A stretch of DNA of 64,000 nt from Clostridia bacterium. Its GTDB lineage: Bacteria; Bacillota; Clostridia; TANB77; CAG-508. Position 1 is the first letter of the stretch. Each line of letters starts with the position of its first letter. The stretch spans positions 4,841 through 68,840 of the forward strand of contig JAAVZQ010000068.1 in the NCBI GenBank assembly GCA_022791735.1. Reading direction: 5' to 3'. A model generated the notes under the pieces. It was not told the DNA's origin, did not search any database, and saw only the letters and a program-made list of their open reading frames with translations. The translations under genes were made by a program, and so were the position numbers. Of this stretch, positions 46,680-56,613 are shown one piece after another.

Positions 46680-48071
46680 TTAAATCTCATTTACGATTTC
46701 TTTAAACTTTTTGCCTCTTTCTTCAAAATTCTTGAACATATCAAAACTTGCACTTGCTGGTGAAAATAGCACTACTTCTCCAGCTTCTGCTGTTTTCTTT
46801 GCAACTTTTACTGCATCTTTTAAATCTTCACACATGTATGTATCTATATTTTTTCCTTGTACTTCTCCCTCTTTTTTTACTGCCTCAAATATTTTTCCAG
46901 CTGTCTGACCTAATAACACAAGTGCTCTAACATGTTCTAAAATAGGTTTTGCAAGTGGCTCATAATCTAAATGTTTATCATATCCGCCAGCTATTAATAC
47001 AATTTTCTCATCAAAAGAATTAAGTCCTGCCATTGTTCTTGTAGGGCTTGTTCCTATTGAATCATTGTACCATTTTACGCCCTCTATCTCTCTTACAAAT
47101 TCTATTCTATGTTCTACCCCCATAAATGCCTTTATTGCTTTTACTTGTGTATCAACATCTGTTAATGTTCTTGTTGCAGCAATTGCAGCACTTATATTTT
47201 CATAGTTATGCACACCTCTTAAGTTTGTGTCTTTAGTATTTATAATATGCCTTCTAACTCTATCGTTACACTCTTTTATTATACCATCGTCAATAATTAT
47301 TCCATCGTCTAATTTTGTCTTCCTACTAAAGAACACGACCTTACTTTCCGCTTCTTTTGCAGCTTTCCTTGTGATATCATTATCATAATTTAAAACTATA
47401 ATATCATCTTTCTTTTGAGACTTAAATATATTTTTCTTTGCTTCTATATATTCTTCATAAGAACTATGTACATTTAAGTGATTTGGGGAAACATTTGTAA
47501 TCACTGATATTTTAGGACTTATTTCCATATTCATTAATTGAAAACTGCTTAATTCTAAAACTATGTAATCCTCTTCATGCATTTCTGAAAGCTTCGTAAA
47601 TAGTGGAGTTCCAATGTTCCCTCCTAAATAGCAATTATATCCAGCTGTCCTTAATATTTCATATATTAGTGATGTTGTTGTTGTTTTTCCATCACTTCCA
47701 GTAACACCAATTACTGTGCCTGGGCATAATTTCATTAGCATCTCTATTTCTGATGTTACTATTGCCCCTCTTTTTTCTTCTTCTACTATTTCTCTTATAG
47801 TTGGCATACAGCTTGGAGACCTAAATATTATATCAAACCCTTTTAAGTTTTCTAATGCATTTCTTCCAAAAAAATGTAGCATATCATATCTTTTTATCTC
47901 ATCATAAGCTTCTTTTGGAATATTCTCCATTTCTCTATTATCAAATACTGTAACAATTGCTTCTTTTTTGTTCATGTATTTAAGTAGTGGCAAATTACTA
48001 ACACCTAATCCAATTATAGCAACTTTTTTATTCTTCAAATAGCTATTAAATTCCTCTAACTTTTTGTTCAT
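46680..48071 (-). CDS. murD: UDP-N-acetylmuramoylalanine--D-glutamate ligase
   Basis: 463 aa peptidoglycan precursor ligase adding D-Glu. N-terminal Rossmann KKVAIIGLGVSNLPLLKYM; ATP loop GVTGSDGKTTTTSLIYEIL (about residue 115); EDYIVLELSSFQL; ITNVSPNHLNVHSSYEEYI; HNYENISAAIAATR; WYNDSIGTSPTRTMAGL and FSPASASFDMF. Intact; CGG strings out of phase (GGC GGA, GCG GAA). Not within a dcw cluster here. Confidence 0.97.
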   Translation of the reverse strand: MNKKLEEFNSYLKNKKVAIIGLGVSNLPLLKYMNKKEAIVTVFDNREMENIPKEAYDEIKRYDMLHFFGRNALENLKGFDIIFRSPSCMPTIREIVEEEKRGAIVTSEIEMLMKLCPGTVIGVTGSDGKTTTTSLIYEILRTAGYNCYLGGNIGTPLFTKLSEMHEEDYIVLELSSFQLMNMEISPKISVITNVSPNHLNVHSSYEEYIEAKKNIFKSQKKDDIIVLNYDNDITRKAAKEAESKVVFFSRKTKLDDGIIIDDGIIKECNDRVRRHIINTKDTNLRGVHNYENISAAIAATRTLTDVDTQVKAIKAFMGVEHRIEFVREIEGVKWYNDSIGTSPTRTMAGLNSFDEKIVLIAGGYDKHLDYEPLAKPILEHVRALVLLGQTAGKIFEAVKKEGEVQGKNIDTYMCEDLKDAVKVAKKTAEAGEVVLFSPASASFDMFKNFEERGKKFKEIVNEI

Positions 48072-48100
48072 AAGTTTTCCCCCAAAATTTTATCTAATTA

Positions 48101-48330
48101 TTACAATTTACAGCAAAGTAAACTTAGAAGTCTGTGCAGGAAGTTATATATGATTTTTAAGAAACACCGCGTAAGCGACCAAACGAGCTGTGCGAGTGCG
48201 AAATGGAGTAACCGACATATTAAGCTACGTAGTAGCGTACAGTTTGGAGGTTACGACACCAAGGTGTTTTAAAAAAAATTATATATAACTTCCTGTATGA
48301 ACAAACAAAACTTAAAGCTGTAAATCGTAT
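48101..48330. repeat. TTACAATTCACAGC-type palindromic repeat with a large nested insert
   Basis: Ends TTACAATTTACAGC and GCTGTAAATCGTA match the family. As in the 9454 copy, an insert sits between CAGG and ACAAAC of the core: it has arms GGAAGTTATATAT / ATATATAACTTCC and ACACC / GGTGT, enclosing a GC-richer segment with GCGTAAGCG, GAGTAACCGAC and GCTACGTAGTAGC. The insert looks like a structured RNA or mobile palindrome. Confidence 0.7.
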
Positions 48331-48354
48331 TATCTAATTATATGCAAGAAAATG

Positions 48355-49791
48355 TTATTTCATTGCATCTTTAAACATTTGATTTAACATTCCTGGATTT
48401 GCTTTTCCTTTTGTTTCTTTCATCGCTTGTCCAACTAAAAATCCTAACGCTTTATCTTTTCCTGCTTTATAATCAATTATTGATTGTGGATTTGCAGCTA
48501 ATATTTTATCTACAACTGCTTTAATTGCTCCTTCATCAGATATTTGTGTCCAGCCATTTTTTTCTATTATTTTGCTTGGTACTTCATTTTCTTCAAACAT
48601 TTTTTCAAGTACGTCTTTTGCAATTTTACTACTGATTGTACCTTTCTCAATAAGTCCTATTAACTCTGCAAGGTCTTTTGGCTCAAAAGGTATCTCATCT
48701 GGCTCTAGTTCTTTTTCATTTAGAATTCTTGCAACATCTGATAATAACCAATTGCAAACTGCTTTTGGGTTACCACAAATATCTATTGAGGCTTCAAAAA
48801 AGTCTGACAAGTATTTAGAATTTGTAAGTGTTCTTGCTTCTTTTTCTGTAAGCTTGTATTCTGCTAAATATCTAGCCTTTCTACTTTCAGGTAGCTCTGG
48901 CAGATTATTTTTTACATTTTCTATATATTCTTCTGAAAGTCTTATTGGCGCTAAATCTGGCTCTGGAAAATATCTATAATCTTGTGCATTCTCTTTATCT
49001 CTCATTGAAAATGTTCTTCCTGATACTTCATCCCATCTTAAAGTTTCTTGCTCAATTTCTCCACCATTTTCTATAACTTCAATCTGTCTACCTATTTCAT
49101 ATTCAATTGCTCTTGTAATAGATTTAAAAGAGTTCATGTTTTTCATTTCTGTTCTTGTTCCAAATTCTTTTGCCCCCTTTTTTCTAACTGAAACATTTAC
49201 ATCTGCTCTTAGAGAGCCCTCTTCCATTTTACAATCTGATACTTCTATATACTGAAGTATCGATTTTAATTTTTTTAAGTATGCATCTACATCTTCTACT
49301 GTACGCATATCTGGTTCTGAAACTATCTCAATTAAAGGAACTCCTGCTCTATTTAGGTCTACCAAGCTTCCTCTACCATAGTCATCATGATTTAACTTTC
49401 CTGCATCATCTTCTATGTGTATTCTTGTAAGTCCTATTTTCTTTTTCTCTTCTCCTACATCAATTTCTATATATCCATTTTCACAAAGTGGTTTATCATA
49501 TTGTGATATCTGATATGCTTTTGGAGTATCTGGATAAAAATAATTTTTTCTGTCATTTTTACTATCTTTTGATATTGTACAATTTGTTGCAAGACCTGCT
49601 TTTACAGCATATTCTACAACCTTCTCATTTAAAACAGGTAAAGCCCCTGGCATTCCCATGCAAACTGGGCAACAATGTGTGTTTGGCTCTCCACCAAATT
49701 CACTAGGGCATGAACAAAATATCTTTGTTTTTGTTGATAATTCTGCATGGACTTCTAATCCAATGACTGATTCGTAATCTTCTTTTGCCAT
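48355..49791 (-). CDS. gatB: Asp/Glu-tRNA(Asn/Gln) amidotransferase subunit B
   Basis: 478 aa. MAKEDYESVIGLEVHAELSTKTKIFCSCPSEFGGEPNTHCCPVCMGMPGALPVLNE is diagnostic, with the zinc Cys residues; YFYPDTPKAYQISQYD; GRGSLVDLNRAGVPLIEIVSEPD; C-terminal YqeY-like domain. I start at 49789-49791 because AAAGGAGGT precedes it, overlapping the end of gatA; the frame is open to 49851 without a site. Intact. Confidence 0.97.
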   Translation of the reverse strand: MAKEDYESVIGLEVHAELSTKTKIFCSCPSEFGGEPNTHCCPVCMGMPGALPVLNEKVVEYAVKAGLATNCTISKDSKNDRKNYFYPDTPKAYQISQYDKPLCENGYIEIDVGEEKKKIGLTRIHIEDDAGKLNHDDYGRGSLVDLNRAGVPLIEIVSEPDMRTVEDVDAYLKKLKSILQYIEVSDCKMEEGSLRADVNVSVRKKGAKEFGTRTEMKNMNSFKSITRAIEYEIGRQIEVIENGGEIEQETLRWDEVSGRTFSMRDKENAQDYRYFPEPDLAPIRLSEEYIENVKNNLPELPESRKARYLAEYKLTEKEARTLTNSKYLSDFFEASIDICGNPKAVCNWLLSDVARILNEKELEPDEIPFEPKDLAELIGLIEKGTISSKIAKDVLEKMFEENEVPSKIIEKNGWTQISDEGAIKAVVDKILAANPQSIIDYKAGKDKALGFLVGQAMKETKGKANPGMLNQMFKDAMK

Positions 49792-49792
49792 C

Positions 49793-51282
49793 TTAGTTAC
49801 CTCCTTTAAATGTAGGTTTGTAGTTTTCTCTAAATTTAACTTTTTGTTCAAATTTGTATGCTATATTTAGTAATTTCTCTTCTTCGAAATAATTTCCAAT
49901 AAGTTGCATTCCAATTGGTAGACCATTTTTATCTACTCCACAAGGCATCGATATACCGTGGAATTCCTGCAATATTTACTGATACTGTGCAAATATCTGC
50001 TAAATACATCTCAAGTGCACTTTTTGATTTCTCCCCAAATTTAAATGCAGTAACTGGTGATGTAGGTGTAAGAAGTGTGTCTACCTCTTCAAACCTTTTT
50101 GCAAACTCATTTTGTACTAAAGTTCTAACTTTTTGTGCTTTTTTATAATATGCATCATAATAACCCGAACTTAGTACATAAGTACCAAGTATAATTCTTC
50201 TTTTTACTTCTGCACCAAAGCCTTCGCTTCTTGAGTTTACAAATAATTCTTTTAAATTTGAATAATCTTTTGCCCTATAACCGTATCTTATTCCATCAAA
50301 TCTTCCAAGATTTGAACTTGCCTCTGCACATGCAATGATGTAATAAGTCGCAAGTGCATATTTAGATACATCTAGTGATATTTCTTTTACTTCTGCTCCA
50401 AGTTCTTTGTATACTTCTGCTGATTTTAAAATTGCATCCTTTACTTCCTCATTTATGCCTTCTCCTAAAAACTCTTTAGGAAGTCCTATTTTTAATCCTT
50501 TTATATCATTATTTAATGATTTTGTATAATCTTTTTTAGGTATGTCTACTGATGTTGAATCTTTTTCATCTCTACCCGCAATTAGACTTAAGAGTGTTGC
50601 ACAATCTTCTACATCTTTTGCCATTGGTCCAATTTGGTCAAGTGATGATGCAAATGCGACTAATCCATATCTTGAAACTAATCCATAAGTTGGTTTTAGT
50701 CCAACTATCCCGGCAAAGTGCTGCTGGCTGACGTATACTTCCACCAGTATCTGAGCCTAGAGCCCATGGAACCATTCCAGAAGCAACTGCTGCTGCTGAA
50801 CCACCAGAAGAACCACCTGGTACACAGTTTAAATCCCATGGATTTTTTGTTTTCTTAAAATATGAATGTTCTGTTGAACTTCCCATAGCAAACTCGTCCA
50901 TATTAAGTTTTCCAAGTAGTACCATTTCATTTTGATTTATAATTTTGTCTACTACTGTTCCATCATAAGGAGATATAAAATTTTCAAGTATTCTTGAACT
51001 ACAAGTTGTCCTTACTCCTTTTGTACACATATTGTCTTTTAATCCAATTGGTATTCCAGCATAAGCTGATTTTTCTTTTCCATTATTTCTTTCTTCATCT
51101 ATCTTTTTTGCTTTTTCTATAGCTTCATTTTCTAATGTTGTAACAAATGCATCTACATCTTTTTCTTTCTCATTTATTCTATCTATATATGCTTTTGTGA
51201 TTTCTTCTGATGTAAGTTCTTTTTTCTCTAATTTTTCCTTTAATTCATGAACTGTTAAGTCTATAATCTCGCTATTATTCAT
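49793..51282 (-). CDS. gatA: Asp/Glu-tRNA(Asn/Gln) amidotransferase subunit A (two CGGN +1 sites)
   Basis: Amidase supplying ammonia for Gln-/Asn-tRNA formation. 495 aa after two skips. MNNSEIIDLTVHELKEKLEK; GIPIGLKDNMCTKGVRTTCSS (catalytic Lys); VPGGSSGGSAAAVASG and GSDTGGSIRQPAALCGIVGLKPTYGLVSRYGLVAFA (Ser-cisSer-Lys triad). Sites: 50710-50712 (TGC-CGGG, giving LCGIVGLKPT) and 49956-49958 (CCA-CGGT, giving AGIPGISMPCG), both family-conserved Gly. The organism most likely depends on this enzyme for Gln-tRNA, so the shifts must be read efficiently. Confidence 0.96.
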
Positions 51283-51319
51283 CTCTATCCTTCCTCTCGA
51301 TAATTTAATGTTGTTCGAT

Positions 51320-51604
51320 TTATAGTACCTTAGGTATTTTAAACATATTCCTCTCTGCCTCTGGTGCATTTTGCATAAGTGCTTCTTCATTTTCGAACTC
51401 TATCACTTCATCTTTCCTAAACAAATTGCAGTTTGTGTTAGATGCTATTGTTGCTTTTAAATTGTCTACTGGTGCTTTGCATACAACATCTGCAAAGTCT
51501 AAAATATCTCTTAGATTTGCTAAATAATTATCTATTTCCTCTTCTTTTATCTTCAAGTCTGCAAGTTGTACAATATGAAGTAATTCTTCTCTTGTAACTT
51601 CCAT
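51320..51604 (-). CDS. gatC: Asp/Glu-tRNA(Asn/Gln) amidotransferase subunit C
   Basis: 94 aa: MEVTREELLHIVQLADLKIKEEEIDNYLANLRDILDFADVV, then LRKDEV-like LFRKDEVIEFENEEALMQNAPEAERNMFKIPKVL. Typical GatC, first in the gatCAB operon, GGGGGGTAC-type purine-rich leader. Intact. Confidence 0.96.
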   Translation of the reverse strand: MEVTREELLHIVQLADLKIKEEEIDNYLANLRDILDFADVVCKAPVDNLKATIASNTNCNLFRKDEVIEFENEEALMQNAPEAERNMFKIPKVL

Positions 51605-51729
51605 AAACTAGTACCCCCCTTGTCCTCTCTTTTAATATTTTCTTATTATATAACGAAAACCTAAAAAAAACAAGCAAAAATTGGTATTTTAATGAACTTG
51701 GAACTTTCAACAATTTGAGCAAAAATTAT

Positions 51730-51845
51730 TTGACTTTTTACAATAATCTGTGTATAATATAGATAAGAAATGAGAAACCACTTTGTGGTTGCCGAAAGAG
51801 AAAAAATAACCATTGCTCTCGTCAAAGCAGAATGGTTATTTTTTA
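51730..51845 (+). ncRNA. candidate small RNA with its own promoter and terminator
   Basis: Plus-strand promoter TTGACT (51730-51735), 17-nt spacer, perfect TATAAT (51753-51758). About 80 nt later comes the terminator AAAAATAACCATT ... AATGGTTATTTTT (51801-51844). A small hairpin AACCACTTTGTGGTT lies at the 5' end. A 33-codon frame inside lacks a ribosome binding site. It overlaps the 3' end of the reverse hydrophobic frame at 51843-51959, the arrangement of type I antitoxin RNAs. Inference from layout. Confidence 0.5.
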
Positions 51846-51959
51846 TTGCTTATGAAGTAACCAACAGATGATGACTAACAAAACAATGTTTATGATAGTT
51901 ACACCTACTAATCCAAAGAAAAGTAGTTTGATAATTACTAATAATGCTTTTAAGGTAAA
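51843..51959 (-). other. open frame for a hydrophobic peptide, possible type I toxin
   Basis: Reverse frame ends with KALLVIIKLLFFGLVGVTII, NIVLLVIICWLLHKQ and a TAA, directly before the shared hairpin at 51801-51844. One strong membrane helix and a charged C-terminus fit small type I toxins. I see no ATG, GTG or TTG start in frame, so expression is doubtful. Confidence 0.3.
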
Positions 51960-52034
51960 ATCTAAATGTATTGTATTACATTCACAAAAATGCCAAAAAT
52001 TAAAACAAGGTATATCTCAACCTTGCTTTTATTT

Positions 52035-52853
52035 TTATGCAGTTTTTAGTTCAAGCCTTAATTTGTCTGCTATCATTGCTATAAATTCTGAATTTGTTGG
52101 CTTGCCTTTTGCTGCTGATACTGTATATCCAAAGATACTTTCTACTGTATCACCATCTCCTCTTCCCCATGCTACCTCAATTGCATGACGAATTGCTCTT
52201 TCTACTCTACTTGGTGTTGTCTTAAATCTCTTTGCAATCTCTGGATAAAGTTGTTTTGTTATTTGATTTATTATATCTATATCATTTACTACCATCATTA
52301 TTGCTTCTCTTAAATATTGGTAACCTTTTATATGTGCAGGTACACCAATTTCGTGAATTATATTTGTAACTAGTGCTTCTAAATTATCTGTTTCTCTTCT
52401 TCCGTCTGGTTCTATGTCTATATATGGTATCTTGTTGTCTTTGCCAAAACTTGCATTTTTAAAGCTAATCGGTTTATAAAATTTTAGTTCTTTTATCCTT
52501 TTTATAAGTACATCTATATCAAATGGTTTTACCACATAATATTGTGCACCAAGTTCTATTGCACGAGTTGTAATTTTGTCTTGTCCAACTGCTGATAAAA
52601 CTATACATAAAGGCTTCTTGTCTAAGTCTGAATCTTTAATTCTTTCTAATACCCCTAATCCGTCTAAATGTGGCATAATAACATCTAATATGGCAACATC
52701 TGGTTTTGTATTGTTTATCATATCAATAGCTTCTAGTCCATCTTGTGCAATTCCAATAACCTCCATTTCTTCTTCACGTTCAATGCAATTTGTTAAAGTT
52801 CTAGCAAAATCAATATTATCATCTGCTACCAAAATCGACAGTTTGTCTTTCAC
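52035..52853 (-). CDS. spo0A: sporulation master response regulator Spo0A
   Basis: 272 aa. Receiver domain SILVADDNIDFARTL with acidic pocket, phospho-Asp in PDVAILDVIMPHLDGLGVLE, KPFDIDVL. C-terminal DNA-binding domain LVTNIIHEIGVPAHIKGYQYLREAIMMV, LYPEIAKRFKTTPSRVERAIRHAIEVAWGRG, diagnostic of Spo0A. Phosphorylated form switches on sporulation. Intact. Monocistronic with a clear sigma-A-type promoter. Confidence 0.98.
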   Translation of the reverse strand: MKDKLSILVADDNIDFARTLTNCIEREEEMEVIGIAQDGLEAIDMINNTKPDVAILDVIMPHLDGLGVLERIKDSDLDKKPLCIVLSAVGQDKITTRAIELGAQYYVVKPFDIDVLIKRIKELKFYKPISFKNASFGKDNKIPYIDIEPDGRRETDNLEALVTNIIHEIGVPAHIKGYQYLREAIMMVVNDIDIINQITKQLYPEIAKRFKTTPSRVERAIRHAIEVAWGRGDGDTVESIFGYTVSAAKGKPTNSEFIAMIADKLRLELKTA

Positions 52854-52900
52854 TTTTTAATCCTCCTTTGTATAAATTTGTAAAAAATTTTACAGTTCGT

Positions 52901-52929
52901 ATTATATTACTTTTTCCAGATTTTGGCAA
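52901..52929 (-). promoter_or_regulatory. promoter of spo0A
   Basis: Minus strand TTGCCA (52924-52929) and TATAAT (52901-52906), 17-nt spacer; leader of about 45 nt with AAAGGAGG before the ATG. Confidence 0.65.
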
Positions 52930-53015
52930 TAGATTTTATATTATTTTCCATTTTTTTCCAGTTTTGTGCCCTAACTTTTTTGTAAAAACTCATCACATTT
53001 GTTAGTATTTTGAAG

Positions 53016-53642
53016 CTATTCGCGTTTTTCGATAAATTTACTTTCTACAATTTTAATTGGTAATTTGCAAAATTCTTCATTTCCATTTTTCGGAAAAATC
53101 TCAAAATATTTTTCTTCCGAAATTTCTATCAAGTTTTTGATTTTATCTGTATATTCTTTTGCTACTATATTGATTTTGTTTTTTTCGCAAATATATTCTA
53201 GTTCTCTTTGTTTATCATAATCTATTAACACTTCAATTACATATCCAGCTTCCTTTTCCACTTCTTCTGCATTCTCTATGGCATCTGTCGTAGCTTCAGA
53301 ATATGCTCTAACAAGTCCGCCTGTACCTAACAAAATTCCGCCAAAATACCTAGTAACAACCACAAGTACGTTACATAGTTTCTTTTTATTTAATATATTA
53401 AGCATCGGTGCTCCTGCTGTTCCTGATGGTTCTCCATCATCACTTTGCTTCTCTATTATTCCATTTTCTTCAAGTATTCTATATGCATAGCAATTATGTC
53501 TTGCTGAATAATGTTCTTTCTTTATACTTTCTAGAATTTTTTCCGCTTCATCAATACTTTCTACATAAAAAACATTTGCAATAAACCTAGACTTTTTTTC
53601 TACTATAATAGCTTCTGCTTCTTTTTTTATAGTTTTAAACAT
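53016..53642 (-). CDS. YigZ / IMPACT family protein
   Basis: 208 aa. KKSRFIANVFYVESIDEAEKILESIKKEHYSARHNCYAYRI and SDDGEPSGTAGAPMLNIL, VVVTRYFGGILLGTGGLVRAYSEA are the UPF0029 signature; C-terminal DUF1949 ferredoxin-like domain follows. Possible role in translation regulation, by homology to IMPACT. Overlaps the BaiN-like gene by 8 nt. Five CGG strings, all out of phase. Confidence 0.94.
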   Translation of the reverse strand: MFKTIKKEAEAIIVEKKSRFIANVFYVESIDEAEKILESIKKEHYSARHNCYAYRILEENGIIEKQSDDGEPSGTAGAPMLNILNKKKLCNVLVVVTRYFGGILLGTGGLVRAYSEATTDAIENAEEVEKEAGYVIEVLIDYDKQRELEYICEKNKINIVAKEYTDKIKNLIEISEEKYFEIFPKNGNEEFCKLPIKIVESKFIEKRE

Positions 53643-54904
53643 TTATATCCTCCCCAGAAACAAATCCTGTAGAAAACGCTATTTGCAAGTTAAATCCACC
53701 AGTGTATGCATCAACATCAATTATTTCACCTGCAAAGTATAATCCTTTAATTAACTTTGATTCCATAGTTTTTGGATTTATTTCTTTTACAGAAATTCCT
53801 CCTGCTGTAATTATGGCCTCATCAATTGGTCTAAATCCACTAATAGTTAATTTAAGATTTTTTATGAGTTTTCCTAAGTTTTCTCTTTCCTCTTTTGTTA
53901 TCTCATTTACCTTTTTTTCAGGTTCTATTTGAGATAATCTAATAACCGGTTCTATCAGTTTTTGAGGTAATAATTTATCTAAACTATTTTTAAACTTTTT
54001 ATTTATAGCTTCCTCAAAGTCTCTCCTTATTCTTAAGTCCAATTTCTCTTCGTCTAATGCTGGTTTTAAGTCTATACTGAGTTCTATCTTTCTATTTTTT
54101 AATAATTCATCTATATTTTTATACCTTATTATATGTGAAGAACTACTTATAATAATTGGCCCTGTTACTCCAAAATGAGTAAATAGCATTTCTCCAAAGT
54201 CCTCATATATTTTTTTATTTTTCACTTTATCTATTAACTTTATAGAAATATTTTTAAGTGATAATCCTTGCATAGACTTGACGAGCTCTTTTTCATAACA
54301 TTCTAATGGAATAAGTCCTGGTTTTAACTCTGTAACACTATGTCCTAATCTTTTTGCAAGTTCATATCCATCCCCACTTGAGCCAGTTCCTTTATAACTT
54401 GCTCCTCCGAGTTGCTAAAATTATTTTATCTGCTTTAATATTTTCATTTCTATCTTCATGTATATATTCTACACCTACTATTTTTCCATTTTCTTCTAAT
54501 ATATTTGTCACTTTAGCATTTGTTAGAATTTTTACATTTTGCTTTTTCAATCTATTATATAGTGCATTTAATACACTTTCAGCCTTATCTGTTACAGGGA
54601 ATACTCTTTTCCCTCTTTCAACCTTCGTTGCTACTCCTTCATTCTTTAGTAACTCTATAATATCTCTATTTGTAAATCTTTCAAAACTACTATATAAAAA
54701 TTTTCCGATTTCCTGGAATATTGCTTATAAATTCTGACATATCTGCATCATTTGTAATGTTACATCTACCTTTTCCTGTTATTTTAAGCTTTCTGCCTAA
54801 ACTATTCATCTTTTCTAATATAATTACTTCATTTTTTCCATTTGATGCAGAAATTCCTGCAAGCATACCGTGCAGCTCCTCCGCCCTACTATTACTACTT
54901 TCAT
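53635..54904 (-). CDS. BaiN/HI0933-type FAD-dependent oxidoreductase (four CGGN +1 sites)
   Basis: 421 aa after four skips. From the ATG at 54902-54904: MKVVIVGGGAAGMLAGISASNGKNEVIILEKMNSLGRKLKITGKGRCNITN, then GNGKFLYSSFERF, ATGGASYKGTGSSGDGYELAKRLGHSVTEL, and the C-terminal TAGGISVKEINPKTMESKLIKGLYFAGEIIDVDAYTGGFNLQIAFSTG. Sites: 54881-54883 (GGG-CGGA) and 54868-54870 (GCA-CGGT), both within the FAD-binding GxGxxG; 54705-54707 (AAT-CGGA, GNGKFLY); 54407-54409 (ACT-CGGA, ATGG). 422 codons exactly. Confidence 0.94.
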
Positions 54905-55091
54905 TTATATTATATCCTTTCAATTATCTGAATATCATTATACTACATAACCAAGCATTTGTACATGCTAGCGATAATTATTAGCAAAAATTTAAAGCTT
55001 TTATATCCCATAATTGTAATATTTTTGAACTTTACCTAATATACATTAGTAAAGTTGATAGTACAAACATTTATTATGGAGGTTAAAGTAC

Positions 55092-56570
55092 ATGGAAAAT
55101 TTAAACTTATATCAGGATATACAAGCAAGAACTGATGGCGATATATATATTGGTGTAGTAGGTCCTGTAAGAACTGGAAAATCCACGTTCATCAAACAAT
55201 TTATGGACTTACTTGTTATTCCAAACATCGAAAATGAATACAAAAAAGAAAGAGCGCAAGATGAACTCCCACAAAGTGCTGCTGGAAGAACTATAATGAC
55301 CACTGAGCCAAAGTTCGTTCCAAATGAAGCAATTGAAATAACTTTAGGAGATAATATACGTTTTAAAACAAGACTTGTAGATTGTGTTGGATACCTTGTA
55401 AATAACGCAATTGGTTATTTAGAAGATGATGTTCCAAGAATGGTAAAAACGCCTTGGTCTGAGGACGAAATCCCTTTTGAAACTGCTGCAGAATTAGGTA
55501 CAACAAAAGTAATATCTGAACATTCCACAATTGGCATTTTAGTCACAACTGATGGAAGCATTACTGATATTCCAAGAGAAGACTATATTCAAGCAGAGGA
55601 AAGAGTTGTTTCAGAATTAAAGGCTTTAAATAAACCTTTTGTCATTGTATTAAATAGTGAAGATCCAAGCTCTGACTATACACGCGAACTTTCGAGAAAA
55701 CTTGAAGATAAATATGGTGTATCTGTGTTACCTACTGATTGTTCTAACTTATCTATTGATAACATAAATGATATATTTAATAAATTACTTTATGAATTCC
55801 CAATTGAGCAAATGAATATATCTCTTCCTAAATGGACACTAGGACTACCAGACGAACACTGGTTAAAAAAAGAATTGTTCGGAGAAATCAAAACTGCTTT
55901 TAGCAATATATCTGTATTAAAACAGATAAACAGTAGTCTAGACGCTATAAAGTCAACAGAAATAATTAGTACTTCTACTCTTAATGAAATAAATCTTGGA
56001 AATGGTAATGTTTCTATTAATATTACTTTAAAAGAACCTCTATTTTACCAAATTCTAACTGAGATGACTGGTGTAGAAGTTGCTGACGAAGGAGATTTAT
56101 TCACTTGCCTTACTTCCCTTGCTCAAACTAAGAAGGAATACGATAAGATTGCTTATGCCCTAGAAGAAGTTAAAGCTAAGGGTTATGGAATTGTCACACC
56201 TTCAATGGATGAACTTATCCTAGATGAACCTGAAATGGTAAAACAAGGTTCTAGGTTTGGTGTAAAACTTAAAGCAAAAGCGCCAAGTATTCATTTAATC
56301 AAAGCAGACATAACTACTGAAGTCTCTCCAATTGTTGGTTCTGAAAAGCAATCTGAAGAACTTGTAAATTACTTGCTTTCTGAATTTGAAACTGATCCTA
56401 AAAAAATCTGGGAATCAAATATCTTTGGAAAAAGTTTACATGAACTTGTAAACGAAGGATTGCAAAACAAATTATATAGAATGCCCGAAGATGCGCAGCT
56501 TAAATTACAAGAAACTCTTGAACGTATTGTCAATGAAGGTAGTGGTGGTTTAATTTGCATTATTCTTTAA
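55092..56570 (+). CDS. spoIVA: stage IV sporulation protein A
   Basis: 492-aa ATPase that builds the basement layer of the spore coat. MENLNLYQDIQARTDGDIYIGVVGPVRTGKSTFIKQFMDLLVIPNIENEYKKERAQDELPQSAAGRTIMTTEPKFVPNEA includes the Walker A-like GPVRTGKST; the C-terminus LICIIL is typical. Intact, the only CGG string being TTC GGA. Upstream TAATATTT ... ATATACATT (55017-55048) may be a sigma-E-type promoter. Plus strand, monocistronic. Confidence 0.97.
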   Translation: MENLNLYQDIQARTDGDIYIGVVGPVRTGKSTFIKQFMDLLVIPNIENEYKKERAQDELPQSAAGRTIMTTEPKFVPNEAIEITLGDNIRFKTRLVDCVGYLVNNAIGYLEDDVPRMVKTPWSEDEIPFETAAELGTTKVISEHSTIGILVTTDGSITDIPREDYIQAEERVVSELKALNKPFVIVLNSEDPSSDYTRELSRKLEDKYGVSVLPTDCSNLSIDNINDIFNKLLYEFPIEQMNISLPKWTLGLPDEHWLKKELFGEIKTAFSNISVLKQINSSLDAIKSTEIISTSTLNEINLGNGNVSINITLKEPLFYQILTEMTGVEVADEGDLFTCLTSLAQTKKEYDKIAYALEEVKAKGYGIVTPSMDELILDEPEMVKQGSRFGVKLKAKAPSIHLIKADITTEVSPIVGSEKQSEELVNYLLSEFETDPKKIWESNIFGKSLHELVNEGLQNKLYRMPEDAQLKLQETLERIVNEGSGGLICIIL

Positions 56571-56581
56571 CATTTAGATTT

Positions 56582-56613
56582 ACAGACTGCTTAAGCTAAG
56601 TGGTCTGTTTTTT
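56582..56613 (+). terminator. terminator of spoIVA
   Basis: CAGACTGCTTA / TAAGTGGTCTG stem with a 3-nt loop, followed by eight T residues; overlaps the 3' end of the convergent LPRTG gene. Confidence 0.8.

Noticed and set aside
51774..51875. 33-codon frame MRNHFVVAEREK within the candidate small RNA
   Set aside because: No ribosome binding site and it runs through the terminator hairpin; kept only as a non-coding candidate.
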